A stretch of DNA of 35,992 bases, from the NCBI GenBank assembly GCA_014654535.1, contig BNBA01000037.1:1-35992 (forward strand), given 5' to 3'. Below the pieces are notes generated by a model. The model had not been told where the DNA came from. It made no database searches and saw only the letters and a list, made by a program, of their open reading frames with translations. The position numbers and the translations under genes are program-made. Numbering within the stretch: position 1 is the stretch's first letter; each line of letters begins with the position of its first letter. The DNA comes from Xanthomonas boreopolis (GTDB lineage Bacteria > Pseudomonadota > Gammaproteobacteria > Xanthomonadales > Xanthomonadaceae). Shown here in pieces: positions 16,203 through 23,950 of this stretch.

Positions 16203-16339
16203 CCCTCATCCGCCCCTTCGGGGCACCTTCTCCCGCCGGGCGGGAGAAGGAACGCCGGCATGCCGCCGCACGCCGCGCCAACGGTTTCGCTCCCTTCTCC
16301 CGCGAGCGGGAGAAGGTGCCCCGAAGGGGCGGATGAGGG
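16203..16339. repeat. REP-like inverted repeat pair (CCCTCATCCGCCCC family), second copy
   Basis: Arms of about 35 bases pair almost perfectly: CCCTCATCCGCCCCTTCGGG from 16203 and its complement ending GGGGCGGATGAGGG at 16339. Internal CTTCTCCCGC hairpins add further structure. The right arm ends six bases before the TTG start of the BatA-type gene and contains its only GAGG-like ribosome site. Compare 13291-13488. Confidence 0.92.
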
Positions 16340-16345
16340 TATCCC

Positions 16346-17503
16346 TTGAACCTCGTCCTGCTCCTGCCCCTCGGCCTGGCCGCGCTCGCCGCGCTGCTGC
16401 TGCCGCTGCTGATCCACCTGGCGCGCCGCAGCGAGCATCGCCCGACGCCGTTCGCGGCGCTGCGCTGGCTGCGCGCGGTGCCGCGCCCGCGCCATCGCGT
16501 CCGCTTCGACGAATGGCCGCTGTTGCTGGTGCGCTTGTTGCTGCTCGCGCTGCTGGCGCTGCTGCTCGCGCAACCGGCGCTGCTCGGGCGCGACGACCGC
16601 CGGCCGCGCATCGCGGTCGCGCCCGGCGTCGATCCGGCGCAGGCGCGCGCCGCGGCTGCCGGCGAAGCGGATGCGCATTGGCTGTGGCTGGCCCCGGGAT
16701 TTCCCGACCTGGCCACGCCCGCGCCCGATGCGGCCCGGCAGCAGGCCAGCCTGTTGCGCGAACTCGACGCGACGTTGCCGGCCGCGACGCCGTTGACCGT
16801 CGTGGTCCCGCGCCAATGGGGCGGCCTGGACGGGCAGGTACCGGTGCTGTCGCGGCGCGTGCGATGGCAGGTCGTGGAAGCCGCGTCGCCATCGCCCGCG
16901 GCCGCGAAGACCGCACCGCCAACGCTGCGCGTGTTCGCCGATGCTGCGACCGATGGCGCATTGCGCTACCTGCGCGCCGTGCAGGCGGCCTGGCACGAAG
17001 ACGCCGCGCTCGATGTCCGGCCCGCCACCGATGCTGCCGCCGCACCGCCGCGCGATACGACCGCGCTGTGGCTCTCCGCGGCCGCACCGCCGGCATCGCT
17101 GCTGCAGTGGGCCCGCGAAGGCGGCACGCTGCTGCTCGATGCACGCGCGCCGCTGCCGCGCGGGCTCGCGCTGCAGCCGCACTGGCGCGACGAGCGCGGC
17201 GCCGCCGTGGTCGAAGGCGCCGGCTTCGGCGCCGGGCGCGTGTTGCGCTTCGCCCGCGCGCTGGATCCGGTCGCACTGCCGCCATTGCTCGACGCCGCGT
17301 TCCCGGACCGCCTGCGCGCCGTGCTGCAACCGCCGCCGCCGCCGCAACGCACGCTCGCCTCGACCCAGGCGCCGATGACCGGCGCCACGCCTTCGCCGGC
17401 CGCACCGCGATCGCTGGCGCCCTGGCTGGCGTTGGTCGCCGCGCTGCTGTTCCTGCTCGAACGCTGGCTGGCGACCTCGCCGCGGCGCGGGAGGTCCGCA
17501 TGA
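16346..17503 (+). CDS. BatA-type N-terminal double-transmembrane protein
   Basis: The start is TTG 16346, giving 385 residues. Residues 3-23 and about 55-75 are transmembrane helices joined by LARRSEHRPTPFAALRWLRA, the hallmark of the BatA N-terminal domain (PF07584). The middle is an Ala-rich periplasmic or cytoplasmic region with VWA-like alternation but no clear metal site. The last helix is SLAPWLALVAALLFLLERWL (about 354-373), ending in RRGR. It overlaps the next gene by ATGA. Bat proteins are membrane partners of MoxR/DUF58 modules, and that role is inferred here from order and topology. Confidence 0.83.
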   Translation: MNLVLLLPLGLAALAALLLPLLIHLARRSEHRPTPFAALRWLRAVPRPRHRVRFDEWPLLLVRLLLLALLALLLAQPALLGRDDRRPRIAVAPGVDPAQARAAAAGEADAHWLWLAPGFPDLATPAPDAARQQASLLRELDATLPAATPLTVVVPRQWGGLDGQVPVLSRRVRWQVVEAASPSPAAAKTAPPTLRVFADAATDGALRYLRAVQAAWHEDAALDVRPATDAAAAPPRDTTALWLSAAAPPASLLQWAREGGTLLLDARAPLPRGLALQPHWRDERGAAVVEGAGFGAGRVLRFARALDPVALPPLLDAAFPDRLRAVLQPPPPPQRTLASTQAPMTGATPSPAAPRSLAPWLALVAALLFLLERWLATSPRRGRSA

Positions 17504-19728
17504 GCGCCGCGCGGCTCTCCCTGCTGTGGCGCGCGGCGCGGCGCCGCCGGCAGGCGATCGTCTGGTCGCAGGGCGTGCCGCTGGCGCTGCTGGCGGCCGC
17601 GCTGGCCTGGCGCTGGGCCGGCCCGTCCGTGGCCATGGTCGTCGCCACCGTCGCGCTGCTGGCCACCGCCGCGTCCGGCGTGCTGCGCGCGCGGCGCCTG
17701 GACCGCCGCTGGCTGGTCCGCCGGCTCGACCGCGACCGCGACCTGGAGGACAGCGCCGACCTGCTGTTCGCCGATCCGGCCGCGCTCGGGCCGTTGCAGC
17801 GATTGCAGCGCGCGCGCGTGGAGGCGCGGCTCGGTTCCGGTGCCCGCGACCTGCGCGAACCCTGGCCCTGGCGTTCGATCCTGCCGCTCGCGCTGGCCGC
17901 GCTCGTCCTGGCGTCGCTGGCGCTGCGCTGGCCGATGCACGGCCAACGCGCGAGCGCGCCCGCGGCGCGCGACGAGGCATCCGCACCGGCCAGCCGTGCA
18001 CCGGCGCTGCGCGCCGCGCGCCTGCACGCCACGCCGCCGGCCTATACCGGGCAGGCGCCAAGCACGCTGCCGTCGCTCGACGCCAAGGTGCCGCAAGGCA
18101 CGCAGCTGGCGTGGACGCTGCGCTTCGAGCCGCAACCGATGCGCGTCGCCTTGCGCCTGCACGACGGCAGCACGCTGGAGCTGGTGCGCGACGGCGATGC
18201 CTGGCAGGCGCGGATGGCGCTGCAGCGCTCCACGCTGTACCGGGTGATCGTCGACGGCAAGCCGCTGGACGGCGCGCTGCACAAGCTCGAGGCGCTGCCG
18301 GACCGCCCGCCGCAGGTGCGCGTGCTCGAACCGGAAAGCAGCCTGGTGCAGTGGACGCCGACGCGCGCCGGCTGGACGCTCCGCTTCGAGGCCAGCGACG
18401 ACTACGGCGTCGCCGCCGGCGCGCAACTGAAGCTCACGCTGGCGCAAGGCAGCGGCGAGAACATCCGCTTCCGCGAGCAGACCGTGGCGCTGGCCGGCAG
18501 CGGGCCGGCGACGCTGCGCCGGTTCGCGCGCACGCTGCAGCCGCAGGCGCTGGGCATGGCGCCGGGCGACGACCTGATCGCGCAGCTGGTCGTGCGCGAC
18601 ACCCGCCAGCCGGCGCCGCAGGAGGCGCGCAGCGCCAGCGTGATCCTGCGCTGGCCGCCGCCGGAACAGGCGCTGGCGACCGACCTGGAAGGCAGCGTCA
18701 AGAAGACCCTGCCGGCGTATTTCCGCAGCCAGCGCCAGATCATCCTCGACGCCGAGGCGCTGCTGAAGGAGAAGCCGCGGCTCGATCCCGACGCCTTCCT
18801 CAAGCGCTCCGACGCGATCGGCGTGGACCAGCGCCTGCTGCGGCTGCGCTACGGCCAGTTCCTCGGCGAGGAGAGCGAAGGCGCGCCGAAGCCGCCACCG
18901 GCCGACGACATTCCCAGCGCCGACGCGCCGCCGACGGCCGACCTGCCCACCGCCGATGCGCCCGCGCCCAGGCCCGAGCCGGCGCGCGACGCGCATGCCG
19001 GCCACGACCACGACGAAGCGCCGCAAGGCGCGGCCGCGCTCGACGACCACGATCACGACCATGACGCGCACGGGAGCGCCGGTTTCGGCCAGGCCGGCAA
19101 CGTGCTGGCCGAGTTCGGCCACACCCACGACCATGCCGAGGCCGCGACCCTGCTCGATCCGAAGACCCGCGCCACGCTCAAGGCCGCGCTCGACCAGATG
19201 TGGCAATCCGAGGGCGAACTGCGCCAGGGTCGTCCCGCGCAGGCACTGCCGCATGCGTACAAGGCGCTGGAGTACATCAAGCAGGTGCAGCAGTCCGAAC
19301 GCATCTACCTGGCGCGGGTGGGGCCGGAGCTGCCGCCGATCGACGAGGGCCGTCGCATGAGCGGCCAGCGCGACGGCCTGGCGCGGCGCGGCGACGCGCT
19401 TATCGCGCGTACCGCGCCCGACCCGCGGCCGATGGCCTTGTGGCAGGCGCTGGGCGCGGCCGATCGCGCCGCGGCGTCTGGCGCGCTGGACGATTTCGCG
19501 GCGTGGCTCGGCGCCCACCAGGGGAGCATCGAGAACGCGCTCGACCTGGCCGCCGCGGTCGAGACCTTGCGCGCCACGCCCGACTGCGGCGCCTGCCGGC
19601 AGCGCCTGCGCGCCCTGGTGTGGCCGCTGCTGGTCCGTCCCCCGGCCGCGCCGGCGCCGCGCGCGCCGGCCAGCGAGCGTGGCCGGCGCTACCTGGACGC
19701 GCTGCAACGGCAGGAGGACGCGCGATGA
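17500..19728 (+). CDS. DUF4175-type membrane protein with His-rich segment
   Basis: The start is ATG 17500, overlapping the previous stop, giving 742 residues. Helices lie at about 25-41 and 45-62, with a third at about 126-144. The large soluble part has the beta-rich module typical of DUF4175-like proteins (LHATPPAYTGQAPSTLPSLD near 176). It also has an amphipathic helical region (SVKKTLPAYFRSQRQIILDA near 400). Residues about 498-547 hold three His-Asp clusters (GHDHDE, DDHDHDHDAH, HTHDHAE), a plausible metal-binding patch that is unusual for the family. It overlaps the next gene by ATGA. It is probably the largest membrane partner of the MoxR module. Confidence 0.75.
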   Translation: MSAARLSLLWRAARRRRQAIVWSQGVPLALLAAALAWRWAGPSVAMVVATVALLATAASGVLRARRLDRRWLVRRLDRDRDLEDSADLLFADPAALGPLQRLQRARVEARLGSGARDLREPWPWRSILPLALAALVLASLALRWPMHGQRASAPAARDEASAPASRAPALRAARLHATPPAYTGQAPSTLPSLDAKVPQGTQLAWTLRFEPQPMRVALRLHDGSTLELVRDGDAWQARMALQRSTLYRVIVDGKPLDGALHKLEALPDRPPQVRVLEPESSLVQWTPTRAGWTLRFEASDDYGVAAGAQLKLTLAQGSGENIRFREQTVALAGSGPATLRRFARTLQPQALGMAPGDDLIAQLVVRDTRQPAPQEARSASVILRWPPPEQALATDLEGSVKKTLPAYFRSQRQIILDAEALLKEKPRLDPDAFLKRSDAIGVDQRLLRLRYGQFLGEESEGAPKPPPADDIPSADAPPTADLPTADAPAPRPEPARDAHAGHDHDEAPQGAAALDDHDHDHDAHGSAGFGQAGNVLAEFGHTHDHAEAATLLDPKTRATLKAALDQMWQSEGELRQGRPAQALPHAYKALEYIKQVQQSERIYLARVGPELPPIDEGRRMSGQRDGLARRGDALIARTAPDPRPMALWQALGAADRAAASGALDDFAAWLGAHQGSIENALDLAAAVETLRATPDCGACRQRLRALVWPLLVRPPAAPAPRAPASERGRRYLDALQRQEDAR

Positions 19729-21524
19729 CGCAGCTGGTCCTGGCCGCCGTGCTGGCGGTGGCGGCATTGCTGGCGATGTGGCGCCTGCGCCGCGCCCGCG
19801 TCGCCCCCTGGAAGAAGATCGCCCTGCTTGCGCTGCAACCGGCATGCGCGGCGCTGCTCTACTTCGCGCTGGCGCCGCCGCCGCGCGCAGGGCAGGCCGG
19901 CACGCTGGTGGTCGCCAGCGCCGGCAGCGACCTGCGTTCGCTGGGCGCGGCACCAGGCGACCGCGTCGTCACGCTGCCCGAAGCCCCCGCGCTGGCGGAG
20001 GTGGAACGCGTCCCGGACCTGGCCACGGCATTGCGCCGCCATCCCGGCACGCAGCGGCTGCGGATCGTCGGCGCGGGATTGCCCGCGCGCGATCGCGACG
20101 CCGCCGCCGGCTGGCCGCTGGCGTATGCGCCCGTGGCGCCGGTGCCGGGCCTGGCCGAGCTGTCCACGCCGCCGCCATTGGTGCCGGGCGCCGGTTTCGC
20201 CATCGGCGGCCGCGTCGTTGGCCTGCCGCAGGCGAGCGTGGAGCTGCTCGACCCGGCGGGCCGCCGGGTCGATCGCGCGAGCATCGGCGAGGACGGGCGC
20301 TTCGTCCTGGACGGCAGCGCGCGCGCCACCGGCGATGTCCTGTTCGAGGTCCGCGTGCTCGATGCCAAGGGCGACCCGCGCGACCGCGCGCGGGTGCCGG
20401 TATCGGTGGCCGAAGCGCCGGCCCTCGAACTGTGGCTGATCGCCGGCGCGCCGCAGCCGGAACTGAAGTACCTGCGCCGCTGGGCGCACGACGCCGGGCT
20501 CTCGCTGCAGACCCAGGTCGCGGTCGGCGGCGGCCTGCAACTGGGCGATGCGCCGCGCCCATTGGAGGCGGCCACGCTGGACGGCGTCGACCTGTTGATC
20601 GTCGACGAACGCGCGTTGGCCGGGCTCGGCCGCGGGCAGCGCGCCGCCGTGCGCGACGCGGTCGCGCGCGGGCTGGGCCTGCTGGTGCGGATCGGCGGCC
20701 CGCTCGACGCCGGCGCGCGCGCCGCGCTGGCCGAGCTCGGCATGCCGCTGCGCGGCGAGGGCGGGATCGCGCCGGTCAGGCTCCCCGGTCCGGCCGATGC
20801 GTCGCTGGATGCGGCGCGGCGCGGCGCACCGGCCGGGCCGGACCCTGGCCGCGACGACGAAGCATCGCCCTTGCCGGCGCTGGAGCGCCGGGTTTTCGCA
20901 CCCGCCGCCGCTGGCGCGGTCGATGCGCTGCGCGCCGCCGACGGCAGCGCCTACGCCTGGTGGCGCACGCTCGGCCGCGGCCGGATCGGCGTGACCACGC
21001 TCGTCGACAGCTATCGCCTGGTGCTCGAAGGCCACGCGTCCGCGCATGCGGCGCTGTGGAGCGAGCTGCTGTCGCCGCTGGCGCGCCCGAAGGCGCCCGC
21101 CCTGGCCGTCGCCGCGCCCGGGTGGCGCGACGAACGGCTGGCGCTGTGCGGCCTGGGCGACGCCGCCGTGCTGCAGGCCCCGGACGGCAGCGCGGCCCCG
21201 CTGCTGCGCGATCCGGCCACCGGCGACGCCGCGTGCGCCGGCGCGTGGCCGCGCCAGGCCGGCCTGTATCGCTGGCAGGACGGCGAACGCGCCGGCCGCG
21301 TGCTGGTGCGCGATCCGGCCGAGGCGCCCGCGTTGCACGCCAATGGCCTGCGCGCGGCCACGCTAGGGCTGGTGCGCGAAGGCGCGCCGCCGCGGCCGGC
21401 GATGGCCGCGCCGCAGCCCGGCCCGCGCTGGCCATGGTGGCTGGCCTTCGTCGCCGCTTCCGCGTTGCTATGGTGGCTGGAACGCAGCCGCCTCGGCCGG
21501 GACCGCGCCGGAACCGCCCGCTGA
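19725..21524 (+). CDS. Membrane protein with carboxypeptidase-regulatory-like and amidotransferase-like regions
   Basis: The start is ATG 19725 in an ATGA overlap, giving 599 residues. Helices are at 3-18 and 30-49, with a third near the end (WPWWLAFVAASALLWWLE). A segment at about 167-197 (ASVELLDPAGRRVDRASIGE) looks like a carboxypeptidase-regulatory or similar beta-sandwich module. The region near 286-320 (GVDLLIVDERALAGLGRGQR, then GLLVRIGG) resembles the amidotransferase-like fold that often closes MoxR/DUF58/Bat clusters, without a visible catalytic Cys. No enzyme activity is claimed. It is the last gene of the block. Confidence 0.68.
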   Translation: MTQLVLAAVLAVAALLAMWRLRRARVAPWKKIALLALQPACAALLYFALAPPPRAGQAGTLVVASAGSDLRSLGAAPGDRVVTLPEAPALAEVERVPDLATALRRHPGTQRLRIVGAGLPARDRDAAAGWPLAYAPVAPVPGLAELSTPPPLVPGAGFAIGGRVVGLPQASVELLDPAGRRVDRASIGEDGRFVLDGSARATGDVLFEVRVLDAKGDPRDRARVPVSVAEAPALELWLIAGAPQPELKYLRRWAHDAGLSLQTQVAVGGGLQLGDAPRPLEAATLDGVDLLIVDERALAGLGRGQRAAVRDAVARGLGLLVRIGGPLDAGARAALAELGMPLRGEGGIAPVRLPGPADASLDAARRGAPAGPDPGRDDEASPLPALERRVFAPAAAGAVDALRAADGSAYAWWRTLGRGRIGVTTLVDSYRLVLEGHASAHAALWSELLSPLARPKAPALAVAAPGWRDERLALCGLGDAAVLQAPDGSAAPLLRDPATGDAACAGAWPRQAGLYRWQDGERAGRVLVRDPAEAPALHANGLRAATLGLVREGAPPRPAMAAPQPGPRWPWWLAFVAASALLWWLERSRLGRDRAGTAR

Positions 21525-21646
21525 CCCTTCGTCACGACCGCTTCACCTTGCCGACCGCGCAATACGCGGCGCCGGCCAGCCCCCCGGAAGCCCCTGGCCG
21601 GCGATGTCGTCCCAGGATCGTTTTCCCCTTATCCAAGGAGCCCCAT

Positions 21647-21979
21647 ATGGCTGGCTGGTACGAGTTGAGCAAGAACGCGAAGGGCGAATTCCATTTCGTG
21701 CTGAAGGCGGGCAACGCCGAGACCATCCTCAGCAGCGAGCACTACGGTTCCCGGGCCGCCGCCGAGGGCGGCATCGCCTCGGTGCAGAAGAACAGCCCCG
21801 ACCCGGCCCGCTACGAGCGCAAGGCCGCCAGCAACGGCAAGTTCTATTTCACCCTGAAGGCCGCCAACCACCAGGTCATCGGCACCAGCCAGATGTACGG
21901 CAGCGAGGCCGCGCGCGACGGCGGCATCGCCTCGGTGCAGAACAACGGGCCCAGCGCCACGGTGAAGGAGATCGCGTAG
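21647..21979 (+). CDS. yegP: YegP family (DUF1508) protein
   Basis: The 110-residue protein starts at ATG 21647, with AAGGAG eight bases upstream. Two tandem DUF1508 repeats are obvious: WYELSKNAKGEFHFVLKAGN (4-23) with GGIASVQKN, and YERKAASNGKFYFTLKAANH (56-75) with GGIASVQNN. The length matches E. coli YegP. The family is widespread, small and soluble, with no established function. It has its own ribosome site and lies 122 bases after the MoxR block. The frame stays open after its TAG stop into the acetamidase remnant. Confidence 0.9.
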   Translation: MAGWYELSKNAKGEFHFVLKAGNAETILSSEHYGSRAAAEGGIASVQKNSPDPARYERKAASNGKFYFTLKAANHQVIGTSQMYGSEAARDGGIASVQNNGPSATVKEIA

Positions 21980-22738
21980 CCGCCTCGCGCGGCGTGCGGG
22001 AACGGGCGCCGCGACTACGCCGACAGCCTGGATACGGTCGTCGGGCGCGCCCTGCCGTCCAGCCTTGCGGCGCAGGCCGGCGAACTCGGCAAGCCGGTGC
22101 GCTGGACGCTCGATCGCATGCGCGGCACCGCGCGGCCCGAACACGCCGACGGCGCGCTGGCCGGTTACCAGGTACCGGTGAAGCCGATGCTGGGCGGATT
22201 GGCGGTCGCGCCGGGATTCGGCATGCCGCCGGTCTCGACCGGCGACACCGGCCGCTTCGGCGGCAACATGGACTTCAACGAGGTGGTCGAGGGCAACACC
22301 GCCTACCTGCCGGTGCAGCAACCCGGCGCGCTGCTGTACCTGGGCGATGCCCATGCGCTGCAGGGCGATGGCGAAACCAGCCAGTACGCGCTGGAGACCT
22401 CGATGGACGTGACGTTCTCGGTCGAACTGATCAAGGGCAAGGCGATCGCCATGCCTCGCGTGGAGTCGGCCACGCAGGTCATGGCGCTCGGCCAGGCCGG
22501 CTCGCTCGACGAAGCGCTCAAGGCCGCCAGCGGCGGCATGATCGCGTGGCTGCAGCAGGACTACGGCATGACGCTGTCGCAGGCGGCCCAGGTGCTGGGC
22601 AGCGCGGCGCGCTACTCGGTGGCGAACCTGGCCGGCCGCAGCGTCGGCGTGGCGGCGAAGATCGACAAGGCCCTGTTGCCGGCATCGCGGCGCGTGGTCA
22701 GCGTGGAAGCCGGTCGCGACGACCGGCCCGCGTTGTGA
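21980..22738 (+). pseudogene. Acetamidase/formamidase remnant, N-terminal part lost
   Basis: The C-terminal half of the FmdA/AmdA family is clear. It runs KPVRWTLDRMRGTARPEHAD, then YQVPVKPMLGGLAVAPGFG, STGDTGRFGGNMDFNEVVEG, and LLYLGDAHALQGDGETSQYA. Family members have about 300-400 residues. Here only about 210-250 remain, and roughly the first 120-150, including part of the active-site region, are missing. No start with a ribosome site is present; GTG 22097 is the earliest plausible one. The reading frame is continuous back to the YegP stop codon. It is most likely a dead gene left by a deletion that also joined it to yegP. Expression of the fragment cannot be excluded. Confidence 0.8.
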
Positions 22739-22782
22739 TCGACGCTGCCATCCCTCGCAGGCGCGGCTGCAGGAGCGTTTTT

Positions 22783-22848
22783 GTGGGAGGGACTTCAGTC
22801 CCGACAGGTTTAACCGGGAAAGCTTGTCGGGACTGAAGTCCCTCCCAC
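22783..22848. repeat. 66-nt palindrome of the GTGGGAGGG family, copy 2
   Basis: Arms start with GTGGGAGGGACTTCAGTCCC and end with the complement at 22848; the flanks TTGTGGG...CCCACAA extend the pairing. The centre is less perfect than in copy 1. It lies between the acetamidase remnant and the minus-strand EcsC gene. Confidence 0.9.
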
Positions 22849-22967
22849 AAAGACTCTCTCTTCCCTATCCATTGTGGGGAAAGCTCCATCGCGGCTGATG
22901 GCCCTGGGTCACCCAGAGCTGCTCCCACAAAAAGCGGCGCCTGCGGTTCGCGATGAGGTGACGAAGG

Positions 22968-23777
22968 TCACCCGGCCGGTATCGCCTCGTACGCGCGCCG
23001 CACCGCGATCTCGCCGTAGCGGCGCTCCAGCCGCCGGATCGTGAAGTGGCCGCGCGCCATCGCCTGGAAGTGGCGGATGAACAGCATGTTGAGCGCCGCG
23101 CCGCTGGCGGCGCCGACCAGCGGAACCGCCTGCGCGGCGAGCTTCTCGCTGACGTTGACCGAAAAGCGCGCCGCGATGCGCGAAAGCAGCGTCACCAGGG
23201 CCGGGCCGCCCTTGTGGGCGAGGCCGTGCGCGGCGATGTGGCGCGCGGCGGCGTTGACCTGCTGCGCCATCGCCGCGCGCACTGCGAAGTAGCCGGACTC
23301 GCTGCCATCGTCGCCGCGGCTGGGGCCGCCGTGGGCGAGCACTTCCAGGCAGGCCAGCGCGGTTTCCGGATCGTCCAGCCGCTCGCCTTCGGCGCGCGCG
23401 ATCGCGGCGATCGAACGCAGCATCAGCGTGGTGGTCAGCGGCAGTTCCACCGCCAGGCCGGGCAGGCCGAAGAACCCTCCGCCGGCGCCGGTGAACATCA
23501 CCGCCAGGCGATGGCGGCCGGTGCCTGCGCTGCGCTTGTCGCGGCGCAGGGTCAGCAGTGCCGACCGCAGCGACAGTTGCAGCGCGCGCCGGCTGATCGC
23601 GTCGATGCGCTGCGCGACCGATTTCGGCAGGCGCTTGTTGATCAGGCTCTCGATCGGCGCGCCCACGTAGTTGGCCAGTTGCGCGGCCAGGCCGGGGTTC
23701 TCCAGCAGTTCGCGCGCGGTAGCGAGATCGCGCAGGGCGGACTCGTCCATCACCGGGATCGGCAGCGGTTCGGTCAC
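22968..23777 (-). CDS. EcsC family protein
   Basis: The start is GTG 23777, preferred over ATG 23810 because AGAGGTGAC lies just before it. The product is 269 residues. It matches the EcsC family (PF12787): a helical N-terminus, then the glycine-rich GAGGGFFGLPGLAVELPLTT segment and the later PLVGAASGAALNMLFIRHF stretch, both long hydrophobic regions that probably lie in or on the membrane. EcsC is associated with an ABC transporter in Bacillus; in Gram-negative bacteria the role is unknown. No transporter genes adjoin it here. It is co-directional with the CpdB-type gene at 23951 but separated by a palindrome. Confidence 0.85.
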   Translation of the reverse strand: MTEPLPIPVMDESALRDLATARELLENPGLAAQLANYVGAPIESLINKRLPKSVAQRIDAISRRALQLSLRSALLTLRRDKRSAGTGRHRLAVMFTGAGGGFFGLPGLAVELPLTTTLMLRSIAAIARAEGERLDDPETALACLEVLAHGGPSRGDDGSESGYFAVRAAMAQQVNAAARHIAAHGLAHKGGPALVTLLSRIAARFSVNVSEKLAAQAVPLVGAASGAALNMLFIRHFQAMARGHFTIRRLERRYGEIAVRRAYEAIPAG

Positions 23778-23867
23778 GGCGTCACCTCTCGGGTTCGAAA
23801 GCCAGGGCACCGATCATAGGCAGGCAAAGCTTCACGTTCCGTCATGCCAGCGCGATGTGGTTTTTTT

Positions 23868-23933
23868 GTGGGAGGGACTTCAGTCCCGATGAGCTTTACC
23901 GATAGAGCCCGTCGGGACTGAAGTCCCTCCCAC
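23868..23933. repeat. 66-nt palindrome of the GTGGGAGGG family, copy 3
   Basis: Same arms as the other copies, with a divergent centre (GATGAGCTTTACC / GATAGAGCCCGTC). A run of seven T residues precedes it on the plus strand (23861-23867). For minus-strand transcription this appears as an A-run after the stem, so it does not make a terminator. Confidence 0.9.
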
Positions 23934-23950
23934 AACCTTCCTGAATCGGC

